From Loktanella sp. Alg231-35 (GTDB lineage Bacteria > Pseudomonadota > Alphaproteobacteria > Rhodobacterales > Rhodobacteraceae): a DNA stretch of 64,000 bases. The stretch lies in contig NZ_FREV01000004.1 in NCBI RefSeq assembly GCF_900143545.1, positions 434,001 through 498,000 on the forward strand, in the 5' to 3' direction. How positions within the stretch are numbered: the stretch's first letter is position 1; every line of letters starts with the position of its first letter. The notes beneath the pieces were generated by a model. It was not told where the DNA came from and ran no database searches. It saw only the letters and a list, made by a program, of their open reading frames with translations. A program made the translations under genes and the position numbers. Shown one piece after another: positions 26,294 to 34,899 of this stretch.

Positions 26294-27186
26294 TCCTGAT
26301 CCTCGGGATGGTGTTGGATGCCGCTGCCGGAGAGCCGCGTTGGCTTTGGTCGCGTGTCCCACATCCGGCGGTTCTGATGGGGCGGTTGATCAACTGGTGC
26401 GACGTCAGGTTCAACAAAGGCAACCACCAGCGGCTGCTTGGCACCATGACTATGATCGAACTGTGTATTGTCGCCGGGGCCATTGGCTGGCTGATCGAGA
26501 AAGCCCCCGGTCCTGTCCTTGATATCATCGTGCTGGCCGTGCTGCTCGCGCAGCGGTCACTGGTGCAACACGTGCAGTCCGTGGGTGATGCATTGCGCCT
26601 TTCCTTGGGTGACGGCAAACTCGCTGTTGCCATGATCGTTGGACGCGACACCCGCGACATGGATGAAGCCGCCGTCGCAAGGTCAGCCATCGAAAGTGCG
26701 GCTGAAAATCTTTCTGACGGTGTGATCGCACCCGTCTTCTGGTTCGCTGTTGCAGGGGTTCCGGGGCTGCTGATCTACAAGATCGTCAACACCGCCGACA
26801 GCATGATCGGCTACCGCACCCCCAAGCACGACGCTTTTGGCTGGGCGGCGGCACGGCTGGATGATCTGCTCAACCTGATCCCGGCGCGGTTGACTGCGGC
26901 CTTGATCTGGGCGGTCACCAGTAGACCCGACACCCGTGCAATCCTGCGCGAGGCACCCCTGCACCGCTCGCCCAATGCAGGCTGGCCAGAGGCCGCCATG
27001 GCGCATGGGCTAGATATCGCGCTGAGCGGGCCGCGCAGCTATGAGGGCACGACCAAGGACTATCCTTTCGTCAATGCAGACGGTGAACGGGCACTGAGCG
27101 CAGATCACATCGATCAGGCAGTGGGCGTGTTGTGGAAAACCTGGGGGCTGGCGCTGATCATCGCCCTGCTGCTGGCATTGTTCTAA
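26290..27186 (+). CDS. cobD: Adenosylcobinamide-phosphate synthase
   Basis: Integral membrane enzyme that joins the aminopropanol linker to adenosylcobyric acid (CobD/CbiB). 298 residues with the family motifs LDAAAGEPRW, HPAVLMGRLI, ARSAIESAAENLSDGVIAP and KIVNTADSMIGY, and several membrane helices including the C-terminal ALIIALLLALF. The GTG at 26290 overlaps the cobC stop; an upstream ATG at 26233 would lie inside cobC. Confidence 0.94.
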   Translation: MILILGMVLDAAAGEPRWLWSRVPHPAVLMGRLINWCDVRFNKGNHQRLLGTMTMIELCIVAGAIGWLIEKAPGPVLDIIVLAVLLAQRSLVQHVQSVGDALRLSLGDGKLAVAMIVGRDTRDMDEAAVARSAIESAAENLSDGVIAPVFWFAVAGVPGLLIYKIVNTADSMIGYRTPKHDAFGWAAARLDDLLNLIPARLTAALIWAVTSRPDTRAILREAPLHRSPNAGWPEAAMAHGLDIALSGPRSYEGTTKDYPFVNADGERALSADHIDQAVGVLWKTWGLALIIALLLALF

Positions 27187-27275
27187 ACGGCGATTTTCGC
27201 CGCGCCGCCCAGATGCCGACTTGCGCCACAGCACAGCACTGCTACCTTCGCGCCAAAGCCAGAATGGAGCCTTTC

Positions 27276-28442
27276 ATGCGCGCAGCAGCACTCGCCCTTT
27301 CCCTGATCGCCAGCACAGCCAACAGCCAGACCTGCGGCGGACCAGTCAATACCTTTATCGAGGGGGTCAAGGCCGAGGCACAAGCGGCCGGCATTCCGGC
27401 GGCGACAGCGGAGGCGTTCTTTCAGGGGGCGCGCATCGAACAATCCGTGCTGAATGCCGACCGGGCACAGGGGGTTTTTCAGAAGGATTTTGTCAGCTTC
27501 TCGCGCGCATTGATCAGCCAGAATCGCATCGACAACGGGCGGGTTTATGGCCAGCGCTTTGACAGCACCTTTGGCACGATCGAGGCCCGGTTCGGCATTC
27601 CGCGCGGCGTGCTTTTGGCGTTCTGGGCCTTCGAGACAGACTATGGCCAGGTGCAAGGCAGTTTCAATACGCGCAACGCGCTGCTGACCCTGGCCCATGA
27701 TTGCCGACGGCCCGATCTGTTCCGCCCACAACTGATCGCCGCGATAGAGCTTTACCGGCGCGGCGGCATGAACCCGGCCACCACGACCGGGGCTTGGGCA
27801 GGCGAGATTGGCCAGCTACAAAAACTCCCACGAGAGATTGTGCGCCAAGGCATGGACGGTGACGGCGACGGTGTTGTTGACCTCAAAGGCTCGTCCCCGG
27901 ATGCGCTGATGACAGGGGCCAATGTGTTATCCTCGCTGGGCTGGCGCGCGAATGAACCTTGGTTGCAGGAAATCAACGTGCCCGCCAACCTCGATTGGTC
28001 GCAAACGGGGCTGAACCACAAGCTGAGCGTGCGCGATTGGGCGGCGCGCGGTGTGACCGCGCGGCAAGGGGCGCTGGGGCCATCAAACCTGCCTGCCTCT
28101 GTCCTGTTGCCGATGGGGCGCAACGGGCCCGCCTTCCTCGCCTATCCGAATTTCGAGGTCTATTTCGATTGGAACAAGAGCTTTGTCTACGTGACAACTG
28201 CCGCCTATTTCGCCACGCGGCTTGGTGGGGCGCAGGTCTATGATGCGGGCAATCCTACACCACCTCTGTCCGGCCAACAGATGCAGCAACTGCAGCAAAA
28301 GCTGACAGCGCGGGGCCATGATGTTGGTGGGATTGATGGCATCCTTGGGGCGATGACGCGCGCGGCGGTGCAGGCAGAGCAGGTACGCCTTGGCATGCCC
28401 GCTGATGCCTGGCCAACGCTGGACCTGCTGAACCAGCTTTGA
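27276..28442 (+). CDS. Lytic murein transglycosylase (MltB type) with peptidoglycan-binding domain
   Basis: Cleaves the glycan strand of peptidoglycan with formation of 1,6-anhydro ends. A signal peptide (RAAALALSLIASTANS) is followed by an SLT_2/MltB domain with catalytic Glu in LAFWAFETDYGQ and GAWAGEIGQLQKLP. A C-terminal PG_binding_1 repeat (QLQQKLTARGHDVGGIDGILGAMTRAAV) completes 388 residues. The ATG at 27276 has GGAG 6 nt upstream; the ATG at 27264 lacks a site. It is convergent with smc. Confidence 0.92.
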   Translation: MRAAALALSLIASTANSQTCGGPVNTFIEGVKAEAQAAGIPAATAEAFFQGARIEQSVLNADRAQGVFQKDFVSFSRALISQNRIDNGRVYGQRFDSTFGTIEARFGIPRGVLLAFWAFETDYGQVQGSFNTRNALLTLAHDCRRPDLFRPQLIAAIELYRRGGMNPATTTGAWAGEIGQLQKLPREIVRQGMDGDGDGVVDLKGSSPDALMTGANVLSSLGWRANEPWLQEINVPANLDWSQTGLNHKLSVRDWAARGVTARQGALGPSNLPASVLLPMGRNGPAFLAYPNFEVYFDWNKSFVYVTTAAYFATRLGGAQVYDAGNPTPPLSGQQMQQLQQKLTARGHDVGGIDGILGAMTRAAVQAEQVRLGMPADAWPTLDLLNQL

Positions 28443-28485
28443 TCCGCCGGCAATATCACTTTCGCAATGTGGGTGGGCATGCTGG

Positions 28486-28500
28486 CTGCCGCAGCGGCAG
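28486..28500. terminator. Palindrome between convergent transglycosylase and smc genes
   Basis: CTGCCGC-A-GCGGCAG is a perfect 7-bp inverted repeat around one base in the 95-nt gap between two convergent genes. Position favours a bidirectional terminator, although there is no T tract on either side. Confidence 0.4.
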
Positions 28501-28537
28501 AATAGCTGATGATTGATCACCCGCCCGAGGTTGGGGC

Positions 28538-31500
28538 CTAAGCCACCATCGCCGCGGCTTTTTTCAGATCGACAGACACCAGCTGTGACACACCCTGCTC
28601 GCCCATGGTCACACCAAAGAGCCGGTCCATCCGGCTCATTGTGACGGCGTGGTGGGTGATGATCAGGAAGCGTGTGTCGGTACGGCGGGTCATCTCATCC
28701 AGCAGATCGCAGAAACGGGTCACGTTGGCATCGTCTAGCGGCGCGTCAACCTCGTCCAGCACACAAATCGGGGCAGGATTGGCGAGGAACACCGCAAAGA
28801 TCAACGCCAACGCTGTCAGCGTTTGCTCGCCACCAGACAGCAGTGACAGGGTGCTGAGCTTCTTGCCCGGTGGCTGGCACATAATCTCTAAACCGGCCTC
28901 TAGCGGGTCATCGGATTCCACCAGCACCAGCTTGGCCTCGCCCCCACCAAAGAGATGGGTAAAGAGCAGACCGAAGTTCTCATTCACCTGCTCAAAGGCG
29001 GTCAGCAGGCGTTCGCGCCCTTCTTTGTTCAGACTCGCGATACCCGACCGCAGAGCGGCGATCGCAGCCTCCAGGTCAGATTTTTCCGAGACCAGACTGT
29101 CATGTTCGACCTGCACCTCTTTCGCGTCTTCTTCCGCACGCAGGTTCACTGCACCCAAACTGTCGCGCTGGCGTTTCAGCGCATTGACCTGCCCCTCGAC
29201 AACCTCCGCGGCGGGCATCTGTTCAACGTCGGTCTCTAGCGTCTCAAGCAGCTTCTCAGGCGTGACCTCTTGGGCCTCCATGATCCGTTCGGCTGCATAG
29301 GCCACTGTTTCCTTGGCTGCATCAGACCGTGCCTCGGAGCGCGCCCGCGCTTCGCGGGCTTCAGAGGCTTCGCGTTCGGCATCACGTTCCAGATGGCCTG
29401 CATCCCGCAGAGCGGTGTCGGCCTCGGCCATTTTATCGGCAGAGGCTTTGCGCCGCGCTTCGGCTTCATCAATCGCATCAGTCAGTTCCGCACGTTTGGC
29501 GGCGATTTCTTCGGGTGCGGCGGTGGCATCGGCCAGCTCCACCTCCGAGGTTTGCTTGCGCTCGGCCAGTTCGGCTGTCCGCTTGTTGGCTGTTTCCAAC
29601 CGGTGCTTCCAGCCGCTGACTTCCTTAGTGATTTCCTGACTGCGCTTGAGGCGCGCCTCGCCCTCGCGGCGCACCTCATCATGGGCAGAGCGGTGCGACA
29701 TCATAGTAATTCGCGCCGCTTCCACTGTCATTTTGACATCTTCGACAGAGGCACGCGCGGTATCCAGATCGCCCAGATCACCCGCCGCCTTTTCAGCCTC
29801 GGCCAAGGCGCGGCGCGCGTTTACTGCCTCTTCTTCGTGGCGTTTCATCGCCAATCCAAGGCTTTCCAGCTTGCCTTCGCTCAGGTTGCGATCCGCCTCG
29901 GCGCGGCTGGCTGCACGGTTGGCATCAGCCACAGCACGGTCCGCATCACGGCGGGCTTGGCGGGCTGCGTGATCAGTCTCGGTCTGTTCGCGCAGCAAGG
30001 TTGTCAGCGCCTCATGCGCCTGTTCGGCACCTTGCGCAGTGGCGGCAGCTTCTTCGAGATCACGTTTAAGTTCAGTAAGACGGTTGAGCTGTTGCAACCG
30101 CAGGGCGGCAGCAGATGGCGCATCTTCGGCACCCGCCCGGAACCCATCCCAGCGCCACAGATCGCCATCGACTGACACCAAACGCTGCCCCGGCTTCAGA
30201 TCAGCCTGCAAGCGCGGACCATCGGCGGCGTCGACCAAGCCGACCTGGCTCATGCGGCGGGCCAGTACCTCTGGCACGGTGACGTAGTTGGTTAGGGCCC
30301 TCACACCGCTTGGCAAATCCTGCGGGCTGGCGTAGCCGGGCAACAAGGCCCAGCCCGATTTTGCTCCCGCATCCACCTCTGGCGCACGCAGGTCATCGGC
30401 CAATGCCGCACCAAGCGCCTTTTCATAGCCCCCCTGCACACGCAAAAGATCAAGCACTTGCCCACCCTCTGCGGTGTCGCGTTCCACCAGCTTGGCCAAT
30501 GCGGCAACCTCGGCGCGCAACGCATTCGCTTCGCCTTCGGCCTCAGATCGCAGAGCCCGCGCATCGCTTTCGCGCGCTTGCGTCTCTGCTCGCGCGGTCT
30601 CGGCGGCCGTCAATGCCTGATCCGCAGCCTCGGCGGCAGCCACCGCCACCGTTTCGGCCTTACCTGCAGCGGCAAAATCAGCCTCTGCCTTGGACAGTGC
30701 TGCTTCGGCCTCTGTCATTGCCGACTTCGCGCGCGTGGCCTCTGCCTCGCTTCTCTCCAAAGTCGTGCGATTGTCATCTAGCAAACGCTGCGCCGACTGG
30801 TGGCGCGCGGCCAAGCGGGCGACATCTTCGGTCAGCTGCGCCAGATCGGCCTCGCGTTGTTGCAGAACGCCCGCGGCATCGCGGGCCGCTGTTTGCGCCT
30901 CTTCAAGACGCGCCTCATGGCCTTCGCCCGCCTTGGTGATCTCGCGGGCTTCCCATTCGAGCCGCTCAATCGTTTCGCCCGCGTCCTTGTTCAGCCCGCT
31001 TTCGCGGTCCATATCACGCGTCAGCTGGTCGATGCGGGCGCGCAAAGTCTCGATCATCTCGCGCGCGCGTTCTTCCTGATCACTCAGCGTGTCGCGTTGC
31101 ACCTGTAGACGTTGCAGAACGGCAGCAGCGATGGCCTCTTCTTCGCGCAAGGGCGGCAGGGCTTCTTCGGCCTTGGTTCGGGCTTTGGCCGCTTCACGCG
31201 CGGCTTTTTCGGCCTGCGCTGCCACGGTCGTGCGTTCACGCAACTGATCTGCAGCGGCCATCAATGCCTCATCCGCCTCTTTCCAGCGGCGGAACAGCAG
31301 CATGCCTTCGGCGCGGCGCAGCTTTTCTCCGATTTCGCGATAGCGGGCAGCTTGCTTGGCCTGACGTGCCAACTGTCCCAATTGCGTGGCTAGCTGTTCG
31401 ATCACATCGTCAACGCGGGTCAGATTGGTCTCTGCGCCGCGCAGCTTTAGTTCGGCCTCATGGCGGCGTTGATAAAGGCCCGAAATACCTGCCGCTTCTT

Positions 31501-31993
31501 CCAGAATGCGGCGGCGCGCCTTGGGTTTGGCGTTGATCAGTTCCGAGATCTGGCCTTGCCGCACCAAGGCCGGCGAATGCGCCCCGGTGGACGCATCTGC
31601 GAACAGCATCTGCACATCACGCGCCCGGACGTCCTTTGCCCCAACCTTGTAGGCAGAGCCCGCATCTCGGGTGATCCGGCGAATAATTTCAAGGTTATCA
31701 TTGTCGTTGAACGCCGCAGGCGCCAGCCGTTCGCCATTGTCGATGACAAGGGATACTTCGGCAAAGTTCCGGGCAGGTCGGGTCGCAGCACCAGCAAAGA
31801 TCACGTCTTCCATACCGCCGCCACGCATCGCCGTGGGGCGGTTTTCACCCATGACCCAGCGCAACGCCTCAAGCAGGTTGGACTTGCCGCAACCATTCGG
31901 ACCGACAACCCCCGTCAACCCGTCCGCGATGATCAGATCGGTCGGGTCAACAAAGCTTTTAAAGCCGTTCAGTCGGAGTTTGCTAAAGCGCAA
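28538..31993 (-). CDS. smc: Chromosome segregation ATPase SMC
   Basis: Condensin core subunit of about 1151 residues. The N-terminal head has LRLNGFKSFVDPTDLII and Walker A VVGPNGCGKSNLLEAL. Two long Ala/Glu/Arg-rich coiled coils flank a hinge region at roughly 510-640 (GYEKALGAALADDLRAPEV). The C-terminal head has the ABC signature LSLLSGGEQTLTALALIFA and Walker B PICVLDEVDAPLDDANV. I place the start at the TTG at 31993 (RFSKLRLNGFKSF), the usual SMC N terminus; an in-frame ATG at 32032 adds 13 residues and cannot be excluded. Convergent with the lytic transglycosylase. Confidence 0.95.
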   Translation of the reverse strand: MRFSKLRLNGFKSFVDPTDLIIADGLTGVVGPNGCGKSNLLEALRWVMGENRPTAMRGGGMEDVIFAGAATRPARNFAEVSLVIDNGERLAPAAFNDNDNLEIIRRITRDAGSAYKVGAKDVRARDVQMLFADASTGAHSPALVRQGQISELINAKPKARRRILEEAAGISGLYQRRHEAELKLRGAETNLTRVDDVIEQLATQLGQLARQAKQAARYREIGEKLRRAEGMLLFRRWKEADEALMAAADQLRERTTVAAQAEKAAREAAKARTKAEEALPPLREEEAIAAAVLQRLQVQRDTLSDQEERAREMIETLRARIDQLTRDMDRESGLNKDAGETIERLEWEAREITKAGEGHEARLEEAQTAARDAAGVLQQREADLAQLTEDVARLAARHQSAQRLLDDNRTTLERSEAEATRAKSAMTEAEAALSKAEADFAAAGKAETVAVAAAEAADQALTAAETARAETQARESDARALRSEAEGEANALRAEVAALAKLVERDTAEGGQVLDLLRVQGGYEKALGAALADDLRAPEVDAGAKSGWALLPGYASPQDLPSGVRALTNYVTVPEVLARRMSQVGLVDAADGPRLQADLKPGQRLVSVDGDLWRWDGFRAGAEDAPSAAALRLQQLNRLTELKRDLEEAAATAQGAEQAHEALTTLLREQTETDHAARQARRDADRAVADANRAASRAEADRNLSEGKLESLGLAMKRHEEEAVNARRALAEAEKAAGDLGDLDTARASVEDVKMTVEAARITMMSHRSAHDEVRREGEARLKRSQEITKEVSGWKHRLETANKRTAELAERKQTSEVELADATAAPEEIAAKRAELTDAIDEAEARRKASADKMAEADTALRDAGHLERDAEREASEAREARARSEARSDAAKETVAYAAERIMEAQEVTPEKLLETLETDVEQMPAAEVVEGQVNALKRQRDSLGAVNLRAEEDAKEVQVEHDSLVSEKSDLEAAIAALRSGIASLNKEGRERLLTAFEQVNENFGLLFTHLFGGGEAKLVLVESDDPLEAGLEIMCQPPGKKLSTLSLLSGGEQTLTALALIFAVFLANPAPICVLDEVDAPLDDANVTRFCDLLDEMTRRTDTRFLIITHHAVTMSRMDRLFGVTMGEQGVSQLVSVDLKKAAAMVA

Positions 31994-32212
31994 TGATTCT
32001 TGCCTGCGTGATTCCTCAAGGTGCAAAACCATCGCGCCCTGATGTAGGCCGAGTCAACGGGCAGCACCCCTTATCTGCCATGTTCCGCCGTGTTATCCAC
32101 AAGATATTGCGTATTGTTGCCGGTTTTTCAGCGTTTCCCGCCAAACCACACCGCAAATCCCGCCCCAGACGCCGCCAGATTACATTCAAACGTCGGTTTC
32201 CAGCTTGACCTG

Positions 32213-32430
32213 TCAGGTGCAAAGGGCGCAAAACAAATGCGCACGGTTCCCCGCACGGCGCTCAGCGTCAGGGGATCAAATGGGAATGTGGAAGGGCCGA
32301 TCCAAGTTGGAGGCCTCATGCCACAGCCGCCCCCGCGACTGTATGCGGAGAGTGCTTTGCAACGATGCCACTGGGAGTTTCATCCTGGGAAGGCCGCAAA
32401 GTGCATTGACCCGCAAGCCAGGAGACCAGC
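32213..32430 (+). ncRNA. Cobalamin riboswitch
   Basis: The leader has the conserved elements in the expected order: CAGGTGC at 32214-32220, GGGAATGTGG near 32282, GCCNCCCCCGCGACTGT-type core near 32328-32343, the B12-box-like GCCACTGG from 32368, GGGAAGGC near 32388, and AGCCAGGAGACC at 32416-32427. These match the AdoCbl riboswitch consensus. It ends about 55 nt before the CbiM-like permease gene, so high cobalamin should shut that gene off at translation or transcription level. The 5' limit is approximate. Confidence 0.92.
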
Positions 32431-32484
32431 CGCGCAAGATTGCGTTCAAGCCGTCGGGGATGACGGCAGAGAAAGGAAAACAAA

Positions 32485-33159
32485 ATGCACATCGAACCAG
32501 GGATTATCACCGGGGCGAAAATCGCTCTGTCCTATGCGACCGCCGCCGGGGCGACCGTTTATGCGGCCAAACTGACATGGGAAAATCTGCGCGATCGCGG
32601 GATCCTGTCACTGGCGGGCCGCGCACTGATCGCGACCATCGCCGTTGTGATCTTTTTCGAAATTCTGCCACATGTGTCGGTGGGCGTGTCTGAGGTTCAC
32701 TTTATCCTTGGTTCATCGCTACTGTTGATGCTGGGCACAGCCCCTGCCGCCATCGGGCTGGCCGCTGGTTTGCTGATCCAAGCGTTGTTCTTGTCGCCCA
32801 GCGATCTGCCGCAATATGGTGCGAACCTGACAACGCTGTTGGTACCACTCTTTGGTCTGCATGTGCTGTCCAAGCATGTGATTGCCAAAGGCACAGCCTA
32901 CGTCGATCTGACCTACAAACAAGCACTGGCCATGTCCGCCACATACCAAGGCGGAATTGTCGCGTGGGTCGCTTTCTGGGCCTTCTATGGCGCGGGCTTT
33001 GGCGCCGAGAATGTCGCTGGAGTGATGTCATTTGGTGCGGCCTACATGGCCGTCCTGCTGATTGAGCCGATTGCCGACCTCGGCCTGTTGGCCATCGCCA
33101 AGGGCAAGCGCCGCTTTGAAGGCAGCACGCTGGTGACACCGCGCCTCTACGCCGCCTGA
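32485..33159 (+). CDS. CbiM-like metal (cobalt) permease, riboswitch controlled
   Basis: 224-residue membrane protein with about six helices (for example ALIATIAVVIFFEILP, LLLMLGTAPAAIGLAAGLLI, ALAMSATYQGGIVAWVAFWA). The N terminus MHIEPG matches the M-H-I-x-x-G start of CbiM/NikM proteins, where His2 binds the metal. AGAAAGGAAA precedes the ATG. No CbiN, CbiQ or CbiO gene follows, so it either works alone or uses an energising module elsewhere. Control by the cobalamin riboswitch makes cobalt the likely cargo. Confidence 0.82.
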   Translation: MHIEPGIITGAKIALSYATAAGATVYAAKLTWENLRDRGILSLAGRALIATIAVVIFFEILPHVSVGVSEVHFILGSSLLLMLGTAPAAIGLAAGLLIQALFLSPSDLPQYGANLTTLLVPLFGLHVLSKHVIAKGTAYVDLTYKQALAMSATYQGGIVAWVAFWAFYGAGFGAENVAGVMSFGAAYMAVLLIEPIADLGLLAIAKGKRRFEGSTLVTPRLYAA

Positions 33160-33181
33160 TCTGACAAGTGCATGATCAAAG

Positions 33182-33205
33182 GGGCGGTCCTGCAAAGGGC
33201 CGCTC
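33182..33205 (+). terminator. Hairpin after the riboswitch-controlled permease gene
   Basis: GGCGGTCC-TGCAAA-GGGCCGCT forms a stem of about 7 bp with one GU pair, 23 nt after the permease stop. AAAGGGGC and a CTCTTC stretch flank it, as in many alphaproteobacterial terminators. It probably separates the riboswitch transcript from cobW, 180 nt further on; that 226-nt gap shows no second riboswitch. Confidence 0.5.
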
Positions 33206-33385
33206 TTCGTGATCTGATGGATACGGCCACCCGTACCGACGTTGTTCGCCATCAATAGAGGAAGGATCGGCGAGCATAGTCGTCACGCCATGTGGCTTAC
33301 TCTCTATGAAAACCTAAACGGTGATCGCATCAGGCCAACAGCGCGGCACTAACCTGCGCACAACGCATTTTGAATTGGATAAGAT

Positions 33386-34453
33386 ATGCCTACCAAGATA
33401 CCTGCCACCGTTGTTACCGGTTTCCTCGGAGCTGGAAAAACAACGCTGATCCGCCATATGTTGCAAAACGCCCAAGGCAAGAAAATCGCCCTGATCATCA
33501 ATGAATTCGGCGATCTTGGGGTCGATGGTGACATCCTCAAAGGCTGCGGCGATGAGGTCTGCACCGAAGACGACATCGTTGAGCTGTCCAATGGCTGCAT
33601 TTGCTGCACGGTTGCCGATGATTTCATCCCCACGATGGAGGCCCTGCTGGCCCGTGAGGACAAACCCGACCACATCGTGATCGAAACCTCTGGCCTTGCG
33701 CTGCCGCAACCTTTGGTGCGCGCGTTCAACTGGCCCGGCATTTCCACCAAAGTGACGGTTGATGGTGTCGTGACCGTTGTGGATGGTCGCGCCGTCCACG
33801 ACGGCCAGTTTGCACATAACGTGGCGGCAGTGGATGCCCAGCGCGCGCAGGACGAAAATCTGGACCACGAAACGCCATTGTCGGAACTATTCGAGGACCA
33901 GATCGCCTGCGCCGATATGATCGTTGTCAACAAGACCGACCTTCTGGATGCGGCCGAAGCGGACGCGCTATCGACCAAACTCAAGACAGAATCGCGCGGA
34001 GGCGTACAGGTCGTCAAAGCATCAATGGGCGCGCTTCCCGTTGATGTTCTTCTTGGTCAAGGCATTGGCGCCGAGGGCGATCTCGAAGCCCGGCACGAGG
34101 TCCACCACCATCATCACCACGATGATGACGAAGACGACCACCATCACGACCATGAACACGAGCACGGTCATGATGAATTCGAAAGTTTCATCGTCACACG
34201 TGGCGAACTTGAAGACCCAAACGCCTTTGCCGAACAGGTCGCCGATGTGATCCGAGCCAATGGTATTCTGCGTCTCAAGGGTTTTGTCGCTGTCGCTGGC
34301 AAACCCATGCGCCTGACCCTACAAGCTGTCGGCCCGCGCGTAGATACGTATTTCGACCAACCCTTCGGCGACGCACCGCGTGAGACCCGACTGGTCGTAA
34401 TTGGCGAGGCTGGCCTCGATCAGGCCAGGATCACCGCCGCCCTGCAAGCATGA
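33386..34453 (+). CDS. cobW: CobW-type GTP-dependent metallochaperone
   Basis: G3E-family GTPase of 355 residues. Walker A is GFLGAGKTT at 12-20, the metal site is CICC at 71-74, NKTD gives guanine specificity, and a His/Asp/Glu tract (starting VHHHHHHDDDEDD, about 238-262) separates the GTPase from the C-terminal CobW_C domain. CobW is thought to deliver cobalt to the CobNST chelatase, and cobN is two genes downstream. The stop overlaps the GNAT start by 4 nt (ATGA), indicating a coupled operon. Confidence 0.94.
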   Translation: MPTKIPATVVTGFLGAGKTTLIRHMLQNAQGKKIALIINEFGDLGVDGDILKGCGDEVCTEDDIVELSNGCICCTVADDFIPTMEALLAREDKPDHIVIETSGLALPQPLVRAFNWPGISTKVTVDGVVTVVDGRAVHDGQFAHNVAAVDAQRAQDENLDHETPLSELFEDQIACADMIVVNKTDLLDAAEADALSTKLKTESRGGVQVVKASMGALPVDVLLGQGIGAEGDLEARHEVHHHHHHDDDEDDHHHDHEHEHGHDEFESFIVTRGELEDPNAFAEQVADVIRANGILRLKGFVAVAGKPMRLTLQAVGPRVDTYFDQPFGDAPRETRLVVIGEAGLDQARITAALQA

Positions 34454-34899
34454 TCATCGTCGAACAAGGTGATCCTCGCGAGGCCGGTGCAACCGCGTTG
34501 CTGCAACAAAGTCATGCCTTGATGCAAAGCCTGTTTCCGCCAGAAGACAACTTCTACCTTGATGTGGGCGACCTCGTCGCGCCGCATATCCATTTCTTCA
34601 CAGCACGTGAAGGCGACATCCTCTGCGGCACAGGAGCATTGGCCATCAAGGACGGCTATGGCGAGGTGAAATCAGTGTTCGTCGCCGAGGACGTGCGCGG
34701 CAAAGGCGTGGCTGACGCCCTTCTGCGCCAGATCGAAGACAAAGCCCGTGAAGAGGGTCTACCTATGCTGAAACTCGAAACCGGCAACGTGTTGCATGCC
34801 GCACACCGGCTTTACCGGCGGCACGGCTTTGTCGATTGCGGTGTATTTGGCGGGTATCAAGCCGCCAACAGCTCGATCTTCATGGAAAAGCTGCTCTGA
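34450..34899 (+). CDS. GNAT family N-acetyltransferase in the cobW-cobN operon
   Basis: 149 residues with the acetyl-CoA site typical of GNATs (VKSVFVAEDVRGKGVADALLRQIEDKA) and the terminal LYRRHGFVDCGVFGGY. It is sandwiched between cobW (4-nt overlap) and cobN (1-nt overlap, TGATG), so it is translated with them. The substrate is unknown. Acetylation of a small molecule or of a cobaltochelatase partner are both open possibilities. Confidence 0.88.
   Translation: MIIVEQGDPREAGATALLQQSHALMQSLFPPEDNFYLDVGDLVAPHIHFFTAREGDILCGTGALAIKDGYGEVKSVFVAEDVRGKGVADALLRQIEDKAREEGLPMLKLETGNVLHAAHRLYRRHGFVDCGVFGGYQAANSSIFMEKLL

Noticed and set aside
29270-30175. 301-residue open frame antisense to smc
   Set aside because: Composition (Gly, Phe, Leu, Arg) mirrors the Ala/Glu/Arg coiled-coil codons on the other strand; no start signal or family match.
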